Assembly: GCF_004217095.1 (NCBI RefSeq)
Contig: NZ_SHKO01000002.1
Span: 806,001-870,000 of the forward strand
Direction: 5' to 3'
DNA: 64,000 nt
DNA from: Advenella incenata
Lineage (GTDB): Bacteria; Pseudomonadota; Gammaproteobacteria; Burkholderiales; Burkholderiaceae_B
Numbering within the stretch: position 1 is the stretch's first letter; each line of letters begins with the position of its first letter. The notes under the pieces were generated by a model. The model was not told where the DNA came from. It searched no databases and saw only the letters and a program-made list of their open reading frames with translations. Positions 1 through 8,839 of the stretch are shown one piece after another. The position numbers and the translations under genes are program-made.

Positions 1-809
1 CGGGCAAGCTGGGCGGGCAGACTGTCGTGGTAGAGAACCGCCCAGGTGCCAACGGCACGATCGGCGCCATGCTGGTTGCACGCGCCAAGCCCGACGGTCA
101 CACGCTGGGGCTGGTGGTGAGTTCGCACGCTTTCAGCCGCGCGCTGATGCCCCGGCTGCGATTTAATCCGGTGGATGATTTCGAGGCGATTACCCAGGTA
201 ACGGCTACATCCATTGTGATGGTTGCTTCTGCCGAACTGCCTGTCAGCACCTTTGCCCAGTTCATGGAATATGCCCGCAACAGCAAAGAGCAGATCGTCT
301 TCGCGTCTGCCGGCAGCGGCAGCAATGTGCATGTGTTCGGCCAGTGGTTCAGCGATATGGCCAAATTGGGCATGCTGCACGTGCCGTACAAGGGCAGCAG
401 CGAGGCCCATGCGGACCTGATTGCGGGGCGCACCCACATCACCTTTGATACGTTGGGCGCAGTATTGCCGCACATCAGGAGCGGCAAGCTCAAGCTTCTG
501 GCCGCGGCCGGTCCAAAGCGTTTGTCCCAGTTCCCCAACGTGCCCACGATAGCCGAATCCGGTTTCCCCGATTTTTCCGCTGATTCCTGGGCTGCCCTGC
601 TAGCGCCCAAGGGCACGCCTGCTGCGCTCATTGCCAAGCTGCAGGAGGCAGTGGCCGAGGTGCTTGCGCGTGATGATGTGCGTGAGCGCCTGGAAGGGGC
701 CGGCGCCAAAGCGGTAGGTAGCACCCCGGAGCAAGCCAAGCAGTTGCTGCGACGTGACGAGCAACATTATGGAGATTTGGTCAAGAAGATGGGCATTCAG
801 TTGAATTAA
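1..809 (+). CDS. Bug-family tripartite tricarboxylate transporter receptor, 5'-truncated by window edge
   Basis: Periplasmic solute-binding protein of the Bug/TctC family, which captures carboxylates or related small molecules for tripartite tricarboxylate transport or sensing. The open frame runs in from the left edge (frame starting at base 3), so the signal peptide and first lobe strand are outside the window. What remains begins with the family motif VVENRPGANGTIG and carries the typical HVPYKGSSEAHADLIAG segment and the FAAGSG-like hinge (FASAGSGSNVHV). The C-terminus (GIQLN) is complete. No partner membrane subunits (TctA/TctB) are nearby, as is usual for orphan Bug receptors. Ligand unknown. 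Confidence 0.93.
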   Translation, partial: GKLGGQTVVVENRPGANGTIGAMLVARAKPDGHTLGLVVSSHAFSRALMPRLRFNPVDDFEAITQVTATSIVMVASAELPVSTFAQFMEYARNSKEQIVFASAGSGSNVHVFGQWFSDMAKLGMLHVPYKGSSEAHADLIAGRTHITFDTLGAVLPHIRSGKLKLLAAAGPKRLSQFPNVPTIAESGFPDFSADSWAALLAPKGTPAALIAKLQEAVAEVLARDDVRERLEGAGAKAVGSTPEQAKQLLRRDEQHYGDLVKKMGIQLN

Positions 810-942
810 TGTTGGACGCAAGGGTTTGTTGCTCCAGTCATTACCCCAGCCTGATTGCGCAAAAAGGACTGGGGCTGCCCAAATAGATGGGGATGGCCTT
901 CAGGTCGGAAAGGATGTCAATCAAGTTGTTTGCTGCCGTCGA

Positions 943-1845
943 TCAGTCATCCGGTGGATTGCACTTCCCCTCGCGCTCCAGCCATTTGCAGAACAGCACG
1001 ACAACGTCATCTGCAGATCTCTCATCCGGAACGTAAGTGCAATAGCTGCGTGACGGCAGGCGTGGGCCGCTAAACGGTGCAACAAGCCGGCCGGCGGCAA
1101 GATCGTCTGATACCAGTGAAGTGGGTCCCATGGCGATGCCCATGCCGTCGATGGCTGCCTGCAACGTCAGGTAGAAGTGATCGAAGGTCAGGGTGGCGGC
1201 CGGGGACAGGCCATCAACCTGTGCCTTTGCCAGCCAGTCCGGCCACACGCGTGGCAGGCTGGTTGTGTGCAACAACGTATGTTGTCGCAAGTCATCCGGC
1301 TCGCGCAGCGGCAGGTGCGCCAGGAGCGCCGGACTGCAAACCGGCAGCCGCTCCTCAGCCAGGAACGGTCTCATCCAATAGCCATAGAACGTGTCCGGGC
1401 CGCCGCGGATGATGACGTCGTAGGTCTCTTTGATGCTTTCCACCGGCTCGTTCGACGTCTCTACCCTGACGTCGATGTTGGCATGTTCGCGACGGAATTT
1501 CTCCAGCCGTGGCACCAGCCAGCGCAAGGTGAACGTTGCCGATGCATTCACCGACAGCGTCCGGGAGATGTTTGCGGGCACACCATAGCTGGCTGTGGCC
1601 TGCGCCAACTGTTCGAACAGCGGGCCAATTTGCGCCAGATAGGCTCTGGCGTCTGCCGTAAGCACCACGCGCCGGTTATGTCGCTCAAACAATGGCGCGC
1701 CCAGCCATGCTTCAAGCAGGCGTACCTGCTGGCTTATCGCGCCATTGGTAACGTGCAGTTGCGCAGCCGCTTCCTTAAAGCTGCCCAGTCGGCCGGCAGC
1801 CTCGAAGGCTCGCAACGCGTTCAGTGGTGGGAGTTTTTGTTTCAT
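943..1845 (-). CDS. LysR-family transcriptional regulator (GcvA-like)
   Basis: DNA-binding transcriptional regulator of 300 residues, normal LysR length. Residues 1-65 form the winged helix-turn-helix (PPLNALRAFEAAGRLGSF, then AAQLHVTNGAISQQVRLLE, then LFERHNRRVVLT), a pattern typical of the GcvA/AmpR branch. The remainder is the type-2 periplasmic-binding-like effector domain. It is divergent from the DMT transporter and alpha/beta hydrolase starting at 1945, with about 100 bp between the starts, so these are the likely target genes. The start at 1845 places the conserved LNALRAFE block at the usual distance from the N-terminus. Confidence 0.9.
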   Translation of the reverse strand: MKQKLPPLNALRAFEAAGRLGSFKEAAAQLHVTNGAISQQVRLLEAWLGAPLFERHNRRVVLTADARAYLAQIGPLFEQLAQATASYGVPANISRTLSVNASATFTLRWLVPRLEKFRREHANIDVRVETSNEPVESIKETYDVIIRGGPDTFYGYWMRPFLAEERLPVCSPALLAHLPLREPDDLRQHTLLHTTSLPRVWPDWLAKAQVDGLSPAATLTFDHFYLTLQAAIDGMGIAMGPTSLVSDDLAAGRLVAPFSGPRLPSRSYCTYVPDERSADDVVVLFCKWLEREGKCNPPDD

Positions 1846-1944
1846 TCGAAATAGTATATCTAATACGAAGTGTCAATTTATCTGGTTTGTTGCCCAGGCA
1901 CAAGATAGATATACTTCTTACTACACTTTTTTTTTGGGCCCCGC

Positions 1945-2793
1945 ATGCTCAGCTATGCTTATATTGGTGGTTTCGTCCTGCTTGCAGCGCTGCTTCATGC
2001 GAGCTGGAACGCGCTTTTGCATGGCAATGGCGATCGCCTGCTGTCCATGACGTGGATGAGCGTGGCCATCGCGGCAGTCTCTACGGTCGTGATTTTGTTC
2101 ATTCCATTGCCGGCGCGTGCGGCCTGGCCGTACATCATCACCTCGGGACTGATACACATCGTCTACAACGTAAGCCTTGTGCGGTCCTACCGTCGCAGCG
2201 ACCTGGCGCAAGCGTATCCGATTGCACGCGGTTCCTCGCCGTTGTTTGTCACACTGGGCGCGGCGATCTTCGCAGATGAGGCCATCGGGCCTTTGCACGC
2301 CTTGGGCATCGTGATGATTTCGGGTGGCATTATGGCGATCGCGCTGCAGGGGCGCCAGGTGTCGCCCAAGGGCGTACTGGCTGCGCTGATGACGGGTGTG
2401 ATCATCGCGTTCTATACTGTGATCGACGGCATTGGCGTGCGCTTATCGGGCGGGCAGGCGCTTTCGTACACTGCGTGGATGTTCCTGTTCTATTGGCTGA
2501 TGCCGGTTTTGTTCGTTGCCAGGCGCGGGCTTGCAGCGCTGCTCACGTCGGTACGCACGGCGCCAATGACAACGGGCATATCGCTGATCGGAGGCCTGGG
2601 CTCGCTTGCGGCATACGGCATCGTGATCTGGGCGTTGCAGTCGGGCGCGATAGGTGCAGTCTCGGCATTACGCGAAACCAGCGTGGTGTTTGCCGTGCTT
2701 ATCGGACGACTGTTTCTGCAGGAAACCGTGAGTGCAAAACGCTGGCTCGCATGTATGATCGTCGTGGGCGGGGCGGTTTGCCTGGGACTTTGA
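1945..2793 (+). CDS. EamA/DMT-superfamily transporter
   Basis: Inner-membrane transporter of the drug/metabolite superfamily, 282 residues, with about ten hydrophobic segments. Two EamA repeats can be seen: the first ends near residue 130 (ITSGLIHIVYNVSLVRSYRRSD, then AYPIARGSSPLFV), the second covers residues 135-282 and contains the matching SALRETSVVFAVLIGRLFLQE segment typical of the family's last repeat. Probably an exporter of a small metabolite; the substrate cannot be read from sequence. The alpha/beta hydrolase follows after 22 bp on the same strand, so they are likely co-transcribed and controlled by the divergent LysR gene at 943-1845. Confidence 0.88.
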   Translation: MLSYAYIGGFVLLAALLHASWNALLHGNGDRLLSMTWMSVAIAAVSTVVILFIPLPARAAWPYIITSGLIHIVYNVSLVRSYRRSDLAQAYPIARGSSPLFVTLGAAIFADEAIGPLHALGIVMISGGIMAIALQGRQVSPKGVLAALMTGVIIAFYTVIDGIGVRLSGGQALSYTAWMFLFYWLMPVLFVARRGLAALLTSVRTAPMTTGISLIGGLGSLAAYGIVIWALQSGAIGAVSALRETSVVFAVLIGRLFLQETVSAKRWLACMIVVGGAVCLGL

Positions 2794-2815
2794 CATTAAC
2801 TGAAAGGATGGCTTC

Positions 2816-3709
2816 ATGCTTAAGAAAATAGCAACCACACAGCTTGAGATCGCCTACCACGAACAGGGCAACGCCGATGGGTGGCCTGTTGTTCTGCTGC
2901 ACGGCTTTCCCTACGACATCCATGCCTATGACGAGGTCACACCGCAACTGGAATCGCGGGGAGCACGCGTCATCACGCCGTTTCTTCGGGGATACGGGCC
3001 TACCCGATTTGTTGATGAGACCATACGTCGCTCGGGACAGCAGGCCGCGCTGGGGGCAGACTTGCTGGCGTTACTGGATGCATTGCAGATTGAACAAGCG
3101 GTGCTGGGCGGATATGACTGGGGCGGCCGGGCTGCCTGCATCGTGGCCGCGTTGTATCCTTCAAGGGTGCGTGGTCTGGTCTCCGTGAACGGCTACAACA
3201 TACAGGATATTGCCGCATCCGTGCAGCCGGCCAGTCCGGAAAAAGAGTATCGGCTTTGGTATCAATACTATTTTCATGGCGAACGCGGTCGCGCCGGGCT
3301 GACCGAAAACCGCCATGCATTCTGTAAACTCTTGTGGTCCTTATGGTCGCCGACCTGGCGCTTTGACCAGGACACTTACGCCCGCTCCGCAGCGGCGTTC
3401 GACAATCCCGATTTCGTCGACGTTGTCATCCATTCGTATCGACACCGATTTGGGCTGGTCGATGGCGACCCTCTGTTTGACGAAATGGAAAGGCGCCTGG
3501 CCAGTGCGCCGCCCATCTCCGTACCCACGATTACCCTGGAGGGGGATGCCGATGGGGTGACGCCTGTGGCAGAGGGACCAGCAAACCCGATGCGCTTCAC
3601 AGGACGTCATGAAAACCGGATCATCCCCAATGCGGGCCACAATCTTCCGCAAGAAGCGCCCGACGCCTTCGCTGCGGCTGTGCTGGATATTAACGACTGG
3701 GCAGGTTGA
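2816..3709 (+). CDS. alpha/beta hydrolase with aspartate nucleophile (epoxide hydrolase / haloalkane dehalogenase-like)
   Basis: Cytoplasmic hydrolase of 297 residues. The oxyanion-hole motif HGFP lies at residues 29-32. The nucleophile elbow is GGYDWGG with Asp101, the arrangement of soluble epoxide hydrolases, haloalkane dehalogenases and fluoroacetate dehalogenases rather than of serine esterases. The catalytic histidine is His275 (AGHNLPQEAP). The true substrate is unknown; epoxide or organohalide hydrolysis are the family precedents. The start is supported by the ribosome-binding site AAGGATGG upstream of ATG 2816. It forms a two-gene unit with the upstream transporter. Confidence 0.88.
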   Translation: MLKKIATTQLEIAYHEQGNADGWPVVLLHGFPYDIHAYDEVTPQLESRGARVITPFLRGYGPTRFVDETIRRSGQQAALGADLLALLDALQIEQAVLGGYDWGGRAACIVAALYPSRVRGLVSVNGYNIQDIAASVQPASPEKEYRLWYQYYFHGERGRAGLTENRHAFCKLLWSLWSPTWRFDQDTYARSAAAFDNPDFVDVVIHSYRHRFGLVDGDPLFDEMERRLASAPPISVPTITLEGDADGVTPVAEGPANPMRFTGRHENRIIPNAGHNLPQEAPDAFAAAVLDINDWAG

Positions 3710-3813
3710 TGCGCTGCACACAAGGCTGTTGCCCAGAGCCCAATCAGTCCCGTGAGGCGTTAATGAAGTGCCGCATGCCTACCTAAATATATTCGTCTCG
3801 TAATAATTCACGT

Positions 3814-4788
3814 CTAAGACTGAGCCTTAATATTTTGTTCTCGAACCAGCTTGGTAAATTCCTCTTTTTGCTGTTTGATGAAATCGTTAAACGCTTTTTG
3901 GTTTGACGCTAAAAGCTGGATGTTCTGGTCAGCAAACTGTTTTTTAAGTGCAGGTTGTCCAAGAATGTCTGATAACGCCGAAGCAACACTGTTCACGATC
4001 TCTGTGGACGTCGATTTTGGAGCAAATATCCCATGCCAGGAAGAAAACCGGTAATTTGCCACACCGGCTTGCGCGATGGTTGGCGCATCGGGGAAGGCGG
4101 GCGATTTTTCACCTGAAACACCAAGCAACTGTAACCTGCCGGTTCGCACCAGTTGCGTCGCGGCGCCATCAAGCATGACATCGACTTCCCCCGCAATGAT
4201 ATCGTTCAGCGCCGGCGCACTGCCTCGGTACGGAACGTGCACGAGCTCAATTCCGGCGTTTGCAGCCAGCATAGCCATTGCCAAGTGACTAGGTGTTCCT
4301 GTTCCACCGGAAGCATAGGTCAGCTTACCTGGGTTGGATTTGGCTTGATTAATAAAATCCGCGAAGCTCTTTACGCCAAGCTTCGGGTTGGCGACAAACA
4401 AGAGCGAAACACTTGTCAGCCTGGAAACAGTCACAAAATCATTTTCGGGGCTATAGGATAGCTTTGGCAGGATAAGTTCATTGATGACCTGGGTCGCGAT
4501 ATCTCCCAACAGGAACGTATAGCCATCCGCGGCCTCGCGCGCGGCCGCGGCGGCGCCAATAGAGCCGCCTGCACCCGAGCGGTTCTCAATGACTACGGAC
4601 TGCCGCAATTTTTCTGATAACTGCTGTCCGATAGCCCTGGCAAGTAAATCTGAATTTCCGCCTGGTGGGAACGGCACAATGATACGAATTGGTTTTTCAT
4701 TTGGCCATTTTGCGGCGCTGATGGCCACTCCTGGTGCGCAAGCGAGCGCGGCCATCAATCCCAGGACGTGGCGTCTGGTTGTTTTCAC
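3814..4788 (-). CDS. Bug-family tripartite tricarboxylate transporter receptor
   Basis: Periplasmic receptor of 324 residues with a signal peptide (RRHVLGLMAALACAPGVAIS; the twin arginine suggests possible Tat use). Family motifs are RIIVPFPPGGNSDLLARAIG near residue 35, VVIENRSGAGGSIGA, and VHVPYRGSAPALNDIIAGE. The start is GTG at 4788, chosen because the strong ribosome-binding site AAGGAGACAAC immediately precedes it. It is the last gene of a minus-strand run behind a LysR regulator and a sulfatase (42 bp after the sulfatase stop). That context suggests uptake of a sulfate ester or of the alcohol released from one; this is inference. Confidence 0.93.
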   Translation of the reverse strand: MKTTRRHVLGLMAALACAPGVAISAAKWPNEKPIRIIVPFPPGGNSDLLARAIGQQLSEKLRQSVVIENRSGAGGSIGAAAAAREAADGYTFLLGDIATQVINELILPKLSYSPENDFVTVSRLTSVSLLFVANPKLGVKSFADFINQAKSNPGKLTYASGGTGTPSHLAMAMLAANAGIELVHVPYRGSAPALNDIIAGEVDVMLDGAATQLVRTGRLQLLGVSGEKSPAFPDAPTIAQAGVANYRFSSWHGIFAPKSTSTEIVNSVASALSDILGQPALKKQFADQNIQLLASNQKAFNDFIKQQKEEFTKLVREQNIKAQS

Positions 4789-4830
4789 GTTGTCTCCTTC
4801 GTTTTTCTGTTATTACAATGGTGTGGATCT

Positions 4831-6315
4831 CTAGCCCGGGGAACCAACTGCCCTGGCTGGGTCATCAAGTGGCGGCGGCGGATAGTGAACGCCGCGTTGC
4901 CCCCCAAAATGCCGGTCACCGTTACGAGCTGCATCAGGCGGGGAAAACCCAACGAGTCGTCCATCGACGATCCATTCGTTATCAATGCCCCAGGCGTGCT
5001 CCATGAGTGCCCGCTCCAGCCTGCTTTGCACCTGGGTAAATTCATTTTTACCCGCAAGATTAACGAGTTCAGCCGGGTCAGTCTCAAGATCAAACAGCTG
5101 CAAATGGTTGCCGGCCGGGTACCAAATAAGCTTGAAACGACCGTCATGCGCCATGCGGGTGGCAAGAACGTTCTCCCGACACTCGCCGAACAGGATGTTC
5201 CGCCGGGTATCTCCGAACATGGAGATGCCATCTACGGTGGAGGGAATGGGCAATCCCGCCAGTGATAACAGGGTAGGCATCACATCTTGAAGCCCCACCA
5301 GCCGGTTATCAACATGATTGGCTTGCACGCTATTGCTGCCCGAAGCTCCGACAACCAGCATAGGCACTTGTGCGGAAGCTTCATAAAAGACGCGTTTTGC
5401 CCAAAGTCCAAAATCTCCCAACATATCCCCGTGGTCACTGCAGATCAGAATGACCGTATTGTCCAGGACCTGCTCCTCTCGCAAGGTGCCGATCAGAACA
5501 CGCAATTGATGGTCGATATGAGTGCACAGTGCGTAATAGGCGCGGCGAATCGCCTGTAGTTCATGGTTTTTGAATTCCGTTGGCCAATACTGCCTGGTCG
5601 CCGACAAGGCGGGAGGCAGTTCTCCTGCAGCCCATTCTGCTTGAAGTGGGAGGTCTACCCGGTCCAGTTCGTACATGTTCATGTAGGCTTCCAATGGCAC
5701 CAGAGGAGGGTGAGGGTGCGTATACGACACATGCCAAAATGCGGGCTTGCCGGGATCCCGCCGCTTGATCATTCGCGCTGACTCTCTGGTTATCCAGTTG
5801 GTGACATGCAGCCTCTCGTCCAGGTGCCAGGGTCTGAACAAATAATCATTGTTGTTCATGCCGTGAAGAAACTGGGCGCCGGCGTGTCCCTGATCTGCCA
5901 GGTACATGTCGTAATCATCAATCGCGCCAAGCTGGGGGCGTCCTTCTTCCGCAAGCCAGATGTCGTCAAAGCCCATTCGATCGCGTTGCGGGTGAACGTG
6001 CATTTTGCCAACACCAAACGCCTGGTAACCAGCATCCCTGAAGCATTGCGCTACTGTCGGAAAATCCGGCATGCCCAGGGACGGCTGAAATTCGCGATCA
6101 CCATGGGATCGCGGCGTTGTCCCTGTCATCACTGTCCGCCGGGCGGGAATACAAATCGGACACTCGGAGTAGGCACGCGAAAATCTGGTTCCCAGCCGTG
6201 CCAATTGATCCAGCGTTGGCGTCAGAATGGTGGGATGGCCGGCGGCACGCATTACCTTGGCGGGCCACTGGTCCATCATCACGAATAGGATATTGGGTTG
6301 ATCACGCATACTCAT
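4831..6315 (-). CDS. sulfatase (arylsulfatase / choline-sulfatase-like)
   Basis: Hydrolase of sulfate esters of the type I (formylglycine-dependent) sulfatase family, 494 residues. The N-terminal metal-binding motif is FVMMDQWP (residues 11-18), and the formylglycine site is C-I-P-A-R with Cys55 as the residue to be oxidised. A second metal-site motif, ICSDHGDMLGDFGLWAK, lies in the second half. No signal peptide is seen, so it probably acts in the cytoplasm. The LysR gene ends 9 bp upstream and the Bug receptor starts 42 bp downstream on the same strand, indicating one operon. The exact substrate is not readable; the C-terminal layout resembles choline sulfatases and phosphonate monoester hydrolases. 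Confidence 0.92.
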   Translation of the reverse strand: MSMRDQPNILFVMMDQWPAKVMRAAGHPTILTPTLDQLARLGTRFSRAYSECPICIPARRTVMTGTTPRSHGDREFQPSLGMPDFPTVAQCFRDAGYQAFGVGKMHVHPQRDRMGFDDIWLAEEGRPQLGAIDDYDMYLADQGHAGAQFLHGMNNNDYLFRPWHLDERLHVTNWITRESARMIKRRDPGKPAFWHVSYTHPHPPLVPLEAYMNMYELDRVDLPLQAEWAAGELPPALSATRQYWPTEFKNHELQAIRRAYYALCTHIDHQLRVLIGTLREEQVLDNTVILICSDHGDMLGDFGLWAKRVFYEASAQVPMLVVGASGSNSVQANHVDNRLVGLQDVMPTLLSLAGLPIPSTVDGISMFGDTRRNILFGECRENVLATRMAHDGRFKLIWYPAGNHLQLFDLETDPAELVNLAGKNEFTQVQSRLERALMEHAWGIDNEWIVDGRLVGFSPPDAARNGDRHFGGQRGVHYPPPPLDDPARAVGSPG

Positions 6316-6324
6316 TCTCTCTAT

Positions 6325-7248
6325 TTATCTCTTGCTGCGAACAGCGGGTTTGGCATCGGCCTTGAGCAGACCGATTGCCGATTGCTCGACAATTCGCAGC
6401 ACTTCCCTGCATGCGGGTGTTAACGGTTTCGCAGAGGAAACCCGCAAGACAAGATTACGCTGCAGCGCCGGCGAGACAATCTCGGCGGCCTGTAAAAAAC
6501 CTTTTTCCACGTCCGAGCGAACCGCACTGATTGCCATAATGGCATATACGCCCGCCGTACGGATTAACTGCTTTTGCAAATCCAATGCATCACACTCGGC
6601 CACCACATTCAGGCTGATTTTTTTTCGATGAGCCCAATGCAACAGCAGGCCATGCAGCGCATAACGACCGCCGGGAACCAGCAAGGGCAAATTGTCCAAC
6701 TGCGAGAACGTGACCGTTTTAGCTCTGGTGATCACATCTCCGGGAGCGCCTACCAATACGTGTGGCACGCTGCCGATAGGAATTTCCTGGCTGCGATAGT
6801 CACGTGTATTCGTAGACAATAGGGCCAGGTCCAGCGTGCCGTTTCCAATACCTTCGGCCAACATACCGCTAAGTCCAGATGAAATTTGCAACTGGATTCT
6901 GGGAAATTTTTCCCGTACCGTCTTAAATACCTCTGTCACCAGCTGCGGAGAAATGGATGCCAGTACCCCGAAACGTACCTGTCCCGACGCGATGCGAGAC
7001 TCGCCGCGCGCTTCCAGCAACAGCTCATCTGCCCTGGCAAGCCACTCTACAATTTGAGGATAAAGACGCTGTCCAACCTCATTTAAGCGGACTCCCCGAG
7101 CACCACGCTCAAATAAGCGACCGCCGCACGCTTTTTCCAGTGCAGCAAGCTGCCGGCTTAATGCAGGCTGCGCTACATCGCGAACGGTAGCGGTAAGACT
7201 AAGGCTACCAAGGTCAGCTATCTGAACGAATAGTCGCCATTGTTCCAT
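6325..7248 (-). CDS. LysR-family regulator of the sulfatase operon
   Basis: DNA-binding regulator, about 307 residues from the preferred start. The helix-turn-helix covers MEQWRLFVQIADLGSLSLTA through AQPALSRQLAALE and ends with LFERGARGVRLNEVG, close to the NAC/CynR-type LysR branch. A longer frame opens at 7296, but residue 17 (ATG at 7248) puts the first helix where LysR proteins normally begin; neither start has a good ribosome-binding site. Unusually for LysR systems, the gene is the first of the operon it is likely to control (sulfatase, Bug receptor) instead of being divergent from it. Confidence 0.88.
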   Translation of the reverse strand: MEQWRLFVQIADLGSLSLTATVRDVAQPALSRQLAALEKACGGRLFERGARGVRLNEVGQRLYPQIVEWLARADELLLEARGESRIASGQVRFGVLASISPQLVTEVFKTVREKFPRIQLQISSGLSGMLAEGIGNGTLDLALLSTNTRDYRSQEIPIGSVPHVLVGAPGDVITRAKTVTFSQLDNLPLLVPGGRYALHGLLLHWAHRKKISLNVVAECDALDLQKQLIRTAGVYAIMAISAVRSDVEKGFLQAAEIVSPALQRNLVLRVSSAKPLTPACREVLRIVEQSAIGLLKADAKPAVRSKR

Positions 7249-7663
7249 ACTAGGTTGATTCAAGCTATAACTCCAAAGGCATAGGTCATATGCCAATTAT
7301 AATAATTCATGTCCCCCTCAATGACATCGTGCCGCGGGCTGCGGGTAATCGCTACAGTGAGGTGAGGATGTGGGAATGGAGTCGACAGCGCATCAGCGCG
7401 CGCAGCGTCAATAGGTCGCGTGCCTTGGCTCTCAATAGTGGTTTGCTTGCGGGTTCTGCCATGGGAAGATTAATCAGCAGCCGTTATCGCCTTTGTATGC
7501 TCAAATCTCCGTTTTTGAATGACGTCGTTCGGCGGGGCGGCTGACGCCAACAGACCTATCTGCCCGTTAAAGTCGCAATTTTTAAAGTCGAGAATTGCCG
7601 AGATAACTTATGATGGTGATGAAAGAAGCCAACCTGCGCGGCTGGCTTCTTTGGTTCGTTTGG
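7249..7663. other. Gene-free spacer
   Basis: About 415 bp between the LysR start and the 3' end of the next minus-strand gene. It should hold the promoter of the LysR-sulfatase-Bug operon and, at its right side, the hairpin terminator listed separately. An open frame at 7290-7544 on the plus strand has no recognisable motif and no ribosome-binding site and is not called. Confidence 0.6.
7622..7652 (-). terminator. Rho-independent terminator of the alpha/beta hydrolase
   Basis: A perfect 10-bp inverted repeat, AAAGAAGCCA and TGGCTTCTTT, separated by 11 bases, lies 12 bp past the stop of the minus-strand hydrolase gene. On the minus strand the stem ends in a short T-rich run, fitting an intrinsic terminator for that gene. 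Confidence 0.7.
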
Positions 7664-8536
7664 TCACGGCTTGAGCGTTTTGATCCAATTGTCAAGCGCG
7701 TCCGCCAGTGCTTGTGGCTGCTCCGGTACCAGCGCGTGACTGGCATTGGCGATGACAACTGTACTAATCCGAGAGCCGAACTCTTCTTTCATTTCCTGGC
7801 GGGTCGACTCTGGTTTGAATGGGTCAAGTTCGCCCTGTACTTCCAGCAAGGGAGCGTGTCCCCCAGACCACCATTCCGACTGCGGGGTGGCCTTGCCCGC
7901 TGCGCGCTGGCTCTTGGCGACATCGCCATAGCTGCCGCTCAACCAGGAACGCGCATCATGCCCTTTGGCAAAAAAACCGAATTGCAACGCGGCCAGCCGC
8001 TGGGCTTCGGGGACGCTCTGGTCGGTGGCATGACGCACTTTTTCTACCAGCTCCGGCATGGCTTCCGGATAACTTTTGGCCGCTGCTGCAATGATGACGA
8101 CACCACGTACTGCGTCCGGGTGATCGACTGCCGTCATGCGAGCGACCCAGTTGCCGAAAGCATGACCGGCAATGATGACGGGCTTTTTGGCAACTTGCTG
8201 GATAACCTGATTGATATCATCGGCCAGGTCATGCAAGGTGATATTTTCTGTCGGGCCCTGGCTTTTGCCGATCCCGCGCGGCTCCGGGCGAATAACCTGG
8301 TAGCCCTTTTGCTGCAGGAAAGGCACCAGCGGATCAAAATCCTCTGCGCCCCGACCACGAGACGGTAGCAGGACAATGGGCGTTCCAATGCCATTGATAA
8401 AGACCTCGACCTTTGCTCCCTTCTGAGTTTGGATAACCTGAGTCTGGGTATCGGCAATTTTGCTGGCATTGGCGTGAACAGTAAAAACCTGCGCAGCAAG
8501 ACCAATTCCTACTGCCAGCGACAATAGTTTATGCAT
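7664..8536 (-). CDS. exported alpha/beta hydrolase homologue with alanine at the nucleophile position
   Basis: Protein of about 290 residues with a clear signal peptide (MHKLLSLAVGIGLAAQVFTV, cleavage around AHAN), so it acts in the periplasm. The alpha/beta fold is evident: LLPSRGRGAEDF at the oxyanion region, RPEPRGIGKSQG, and the histidine loop NASHALVPEQPQ. The nucleophile elbow reads G-H-A-F-G-N, where active hydrolases have G-x-S-x-G; the catalytic Ser is Ala here. It may use another nucleophile, be non-catalytic, or belong to a subfamily with this elbow. The start is ATG 8536, not 8551, because GGAGA lies 5 to 9 bp upstream of it. Confidence 0.87.
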   Translation of the reverse strand: MHKLLSLAVGIGLAAQVFTVHANASKIADTQTQVIQTQKGAKVEVFINGIGTPIVLLPSRGRGAEDFDPLVPFLQQKGYQVIRPEPRGIGKSQGPTENITLHDLADDINQVIQQVAKKPVIIAGHAFGNWVARMTAVDHPDAVRGVVIIAAAAKSYPEAMPELVEKVRHATDQSVPEAQRLAALQFGFFAKGHDARSWLSGSYGDVAKSQRAAGKATPQSEWWSGGHAPLLEVQGELDPFKPESTRQEMKEEFGSRISTVVIANASHALVPEQPQALADALDNWIKTLKP

Positions 8537-8675
8537 TTTCGTCTCCGTCATTGTTTGTATGAGAACGACAAATGATGAGTGATTCCCCTGCCGGGCACCA
8601 GATGTTCAGATAAATTTCAGCTATAGGAAAAGGGCATAACAAAATTCTTGCTTGTGTCAAGGATGCCATTTATCC

Positions 8676-8820
8676 TGATATGTCGAAATAAATCGTTTTT
8701 ATCGACATATCAGACGAATATGTCGATGGCGTAAACATATTGACCGTATATGTCGAAAAAATTCAAAAAAATCGACACATGAGCGAAATATGGTTAAAAT
8801 TATCAAAATATTCGACATAT
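8676..8820 (+). promoter_or_regulatory. Six-copy ATATGTCGA operator array upstream of the fic gene
   Basis: The 145 bp before the fic gene holds six copies of one 9-bp motif, three per orientation: forward ATATGTCGA at 8678-8686, 8718-8726 and 8748-8756; reverse at 8702-8710, 8772-8780 (one mismatch) and 8812-8820. The first two extend to a perfect 11-bp inverted repeat (TGATATGTCGA, 8676-8686 and 8702-8712). Such an array is the signature of cooperative repressor binding. The most likely binder is the winged-helix tail of the Fic protein itself, or the HigA-like protein downstream; this is inference. Confidence 0.8.
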
Positions 8821-8839
8821 TTTCTCCAAAGGCCAGTGT

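Noticed and set aside
27-809. GTG at position 27 as the true start of the first gene
   Set aside because: The same frame is open to the window edge and encodes the conserved residues just before the VVENRPG motif, so the gene begins outside the window.
7290-7544. 84-codon plus-strand frame in the spacer before the LysR gene
   Set aside because: No ribosome-binding site, no recognisable motif, and it overlaps the likely promoter of the LysR-sulfatase operon.
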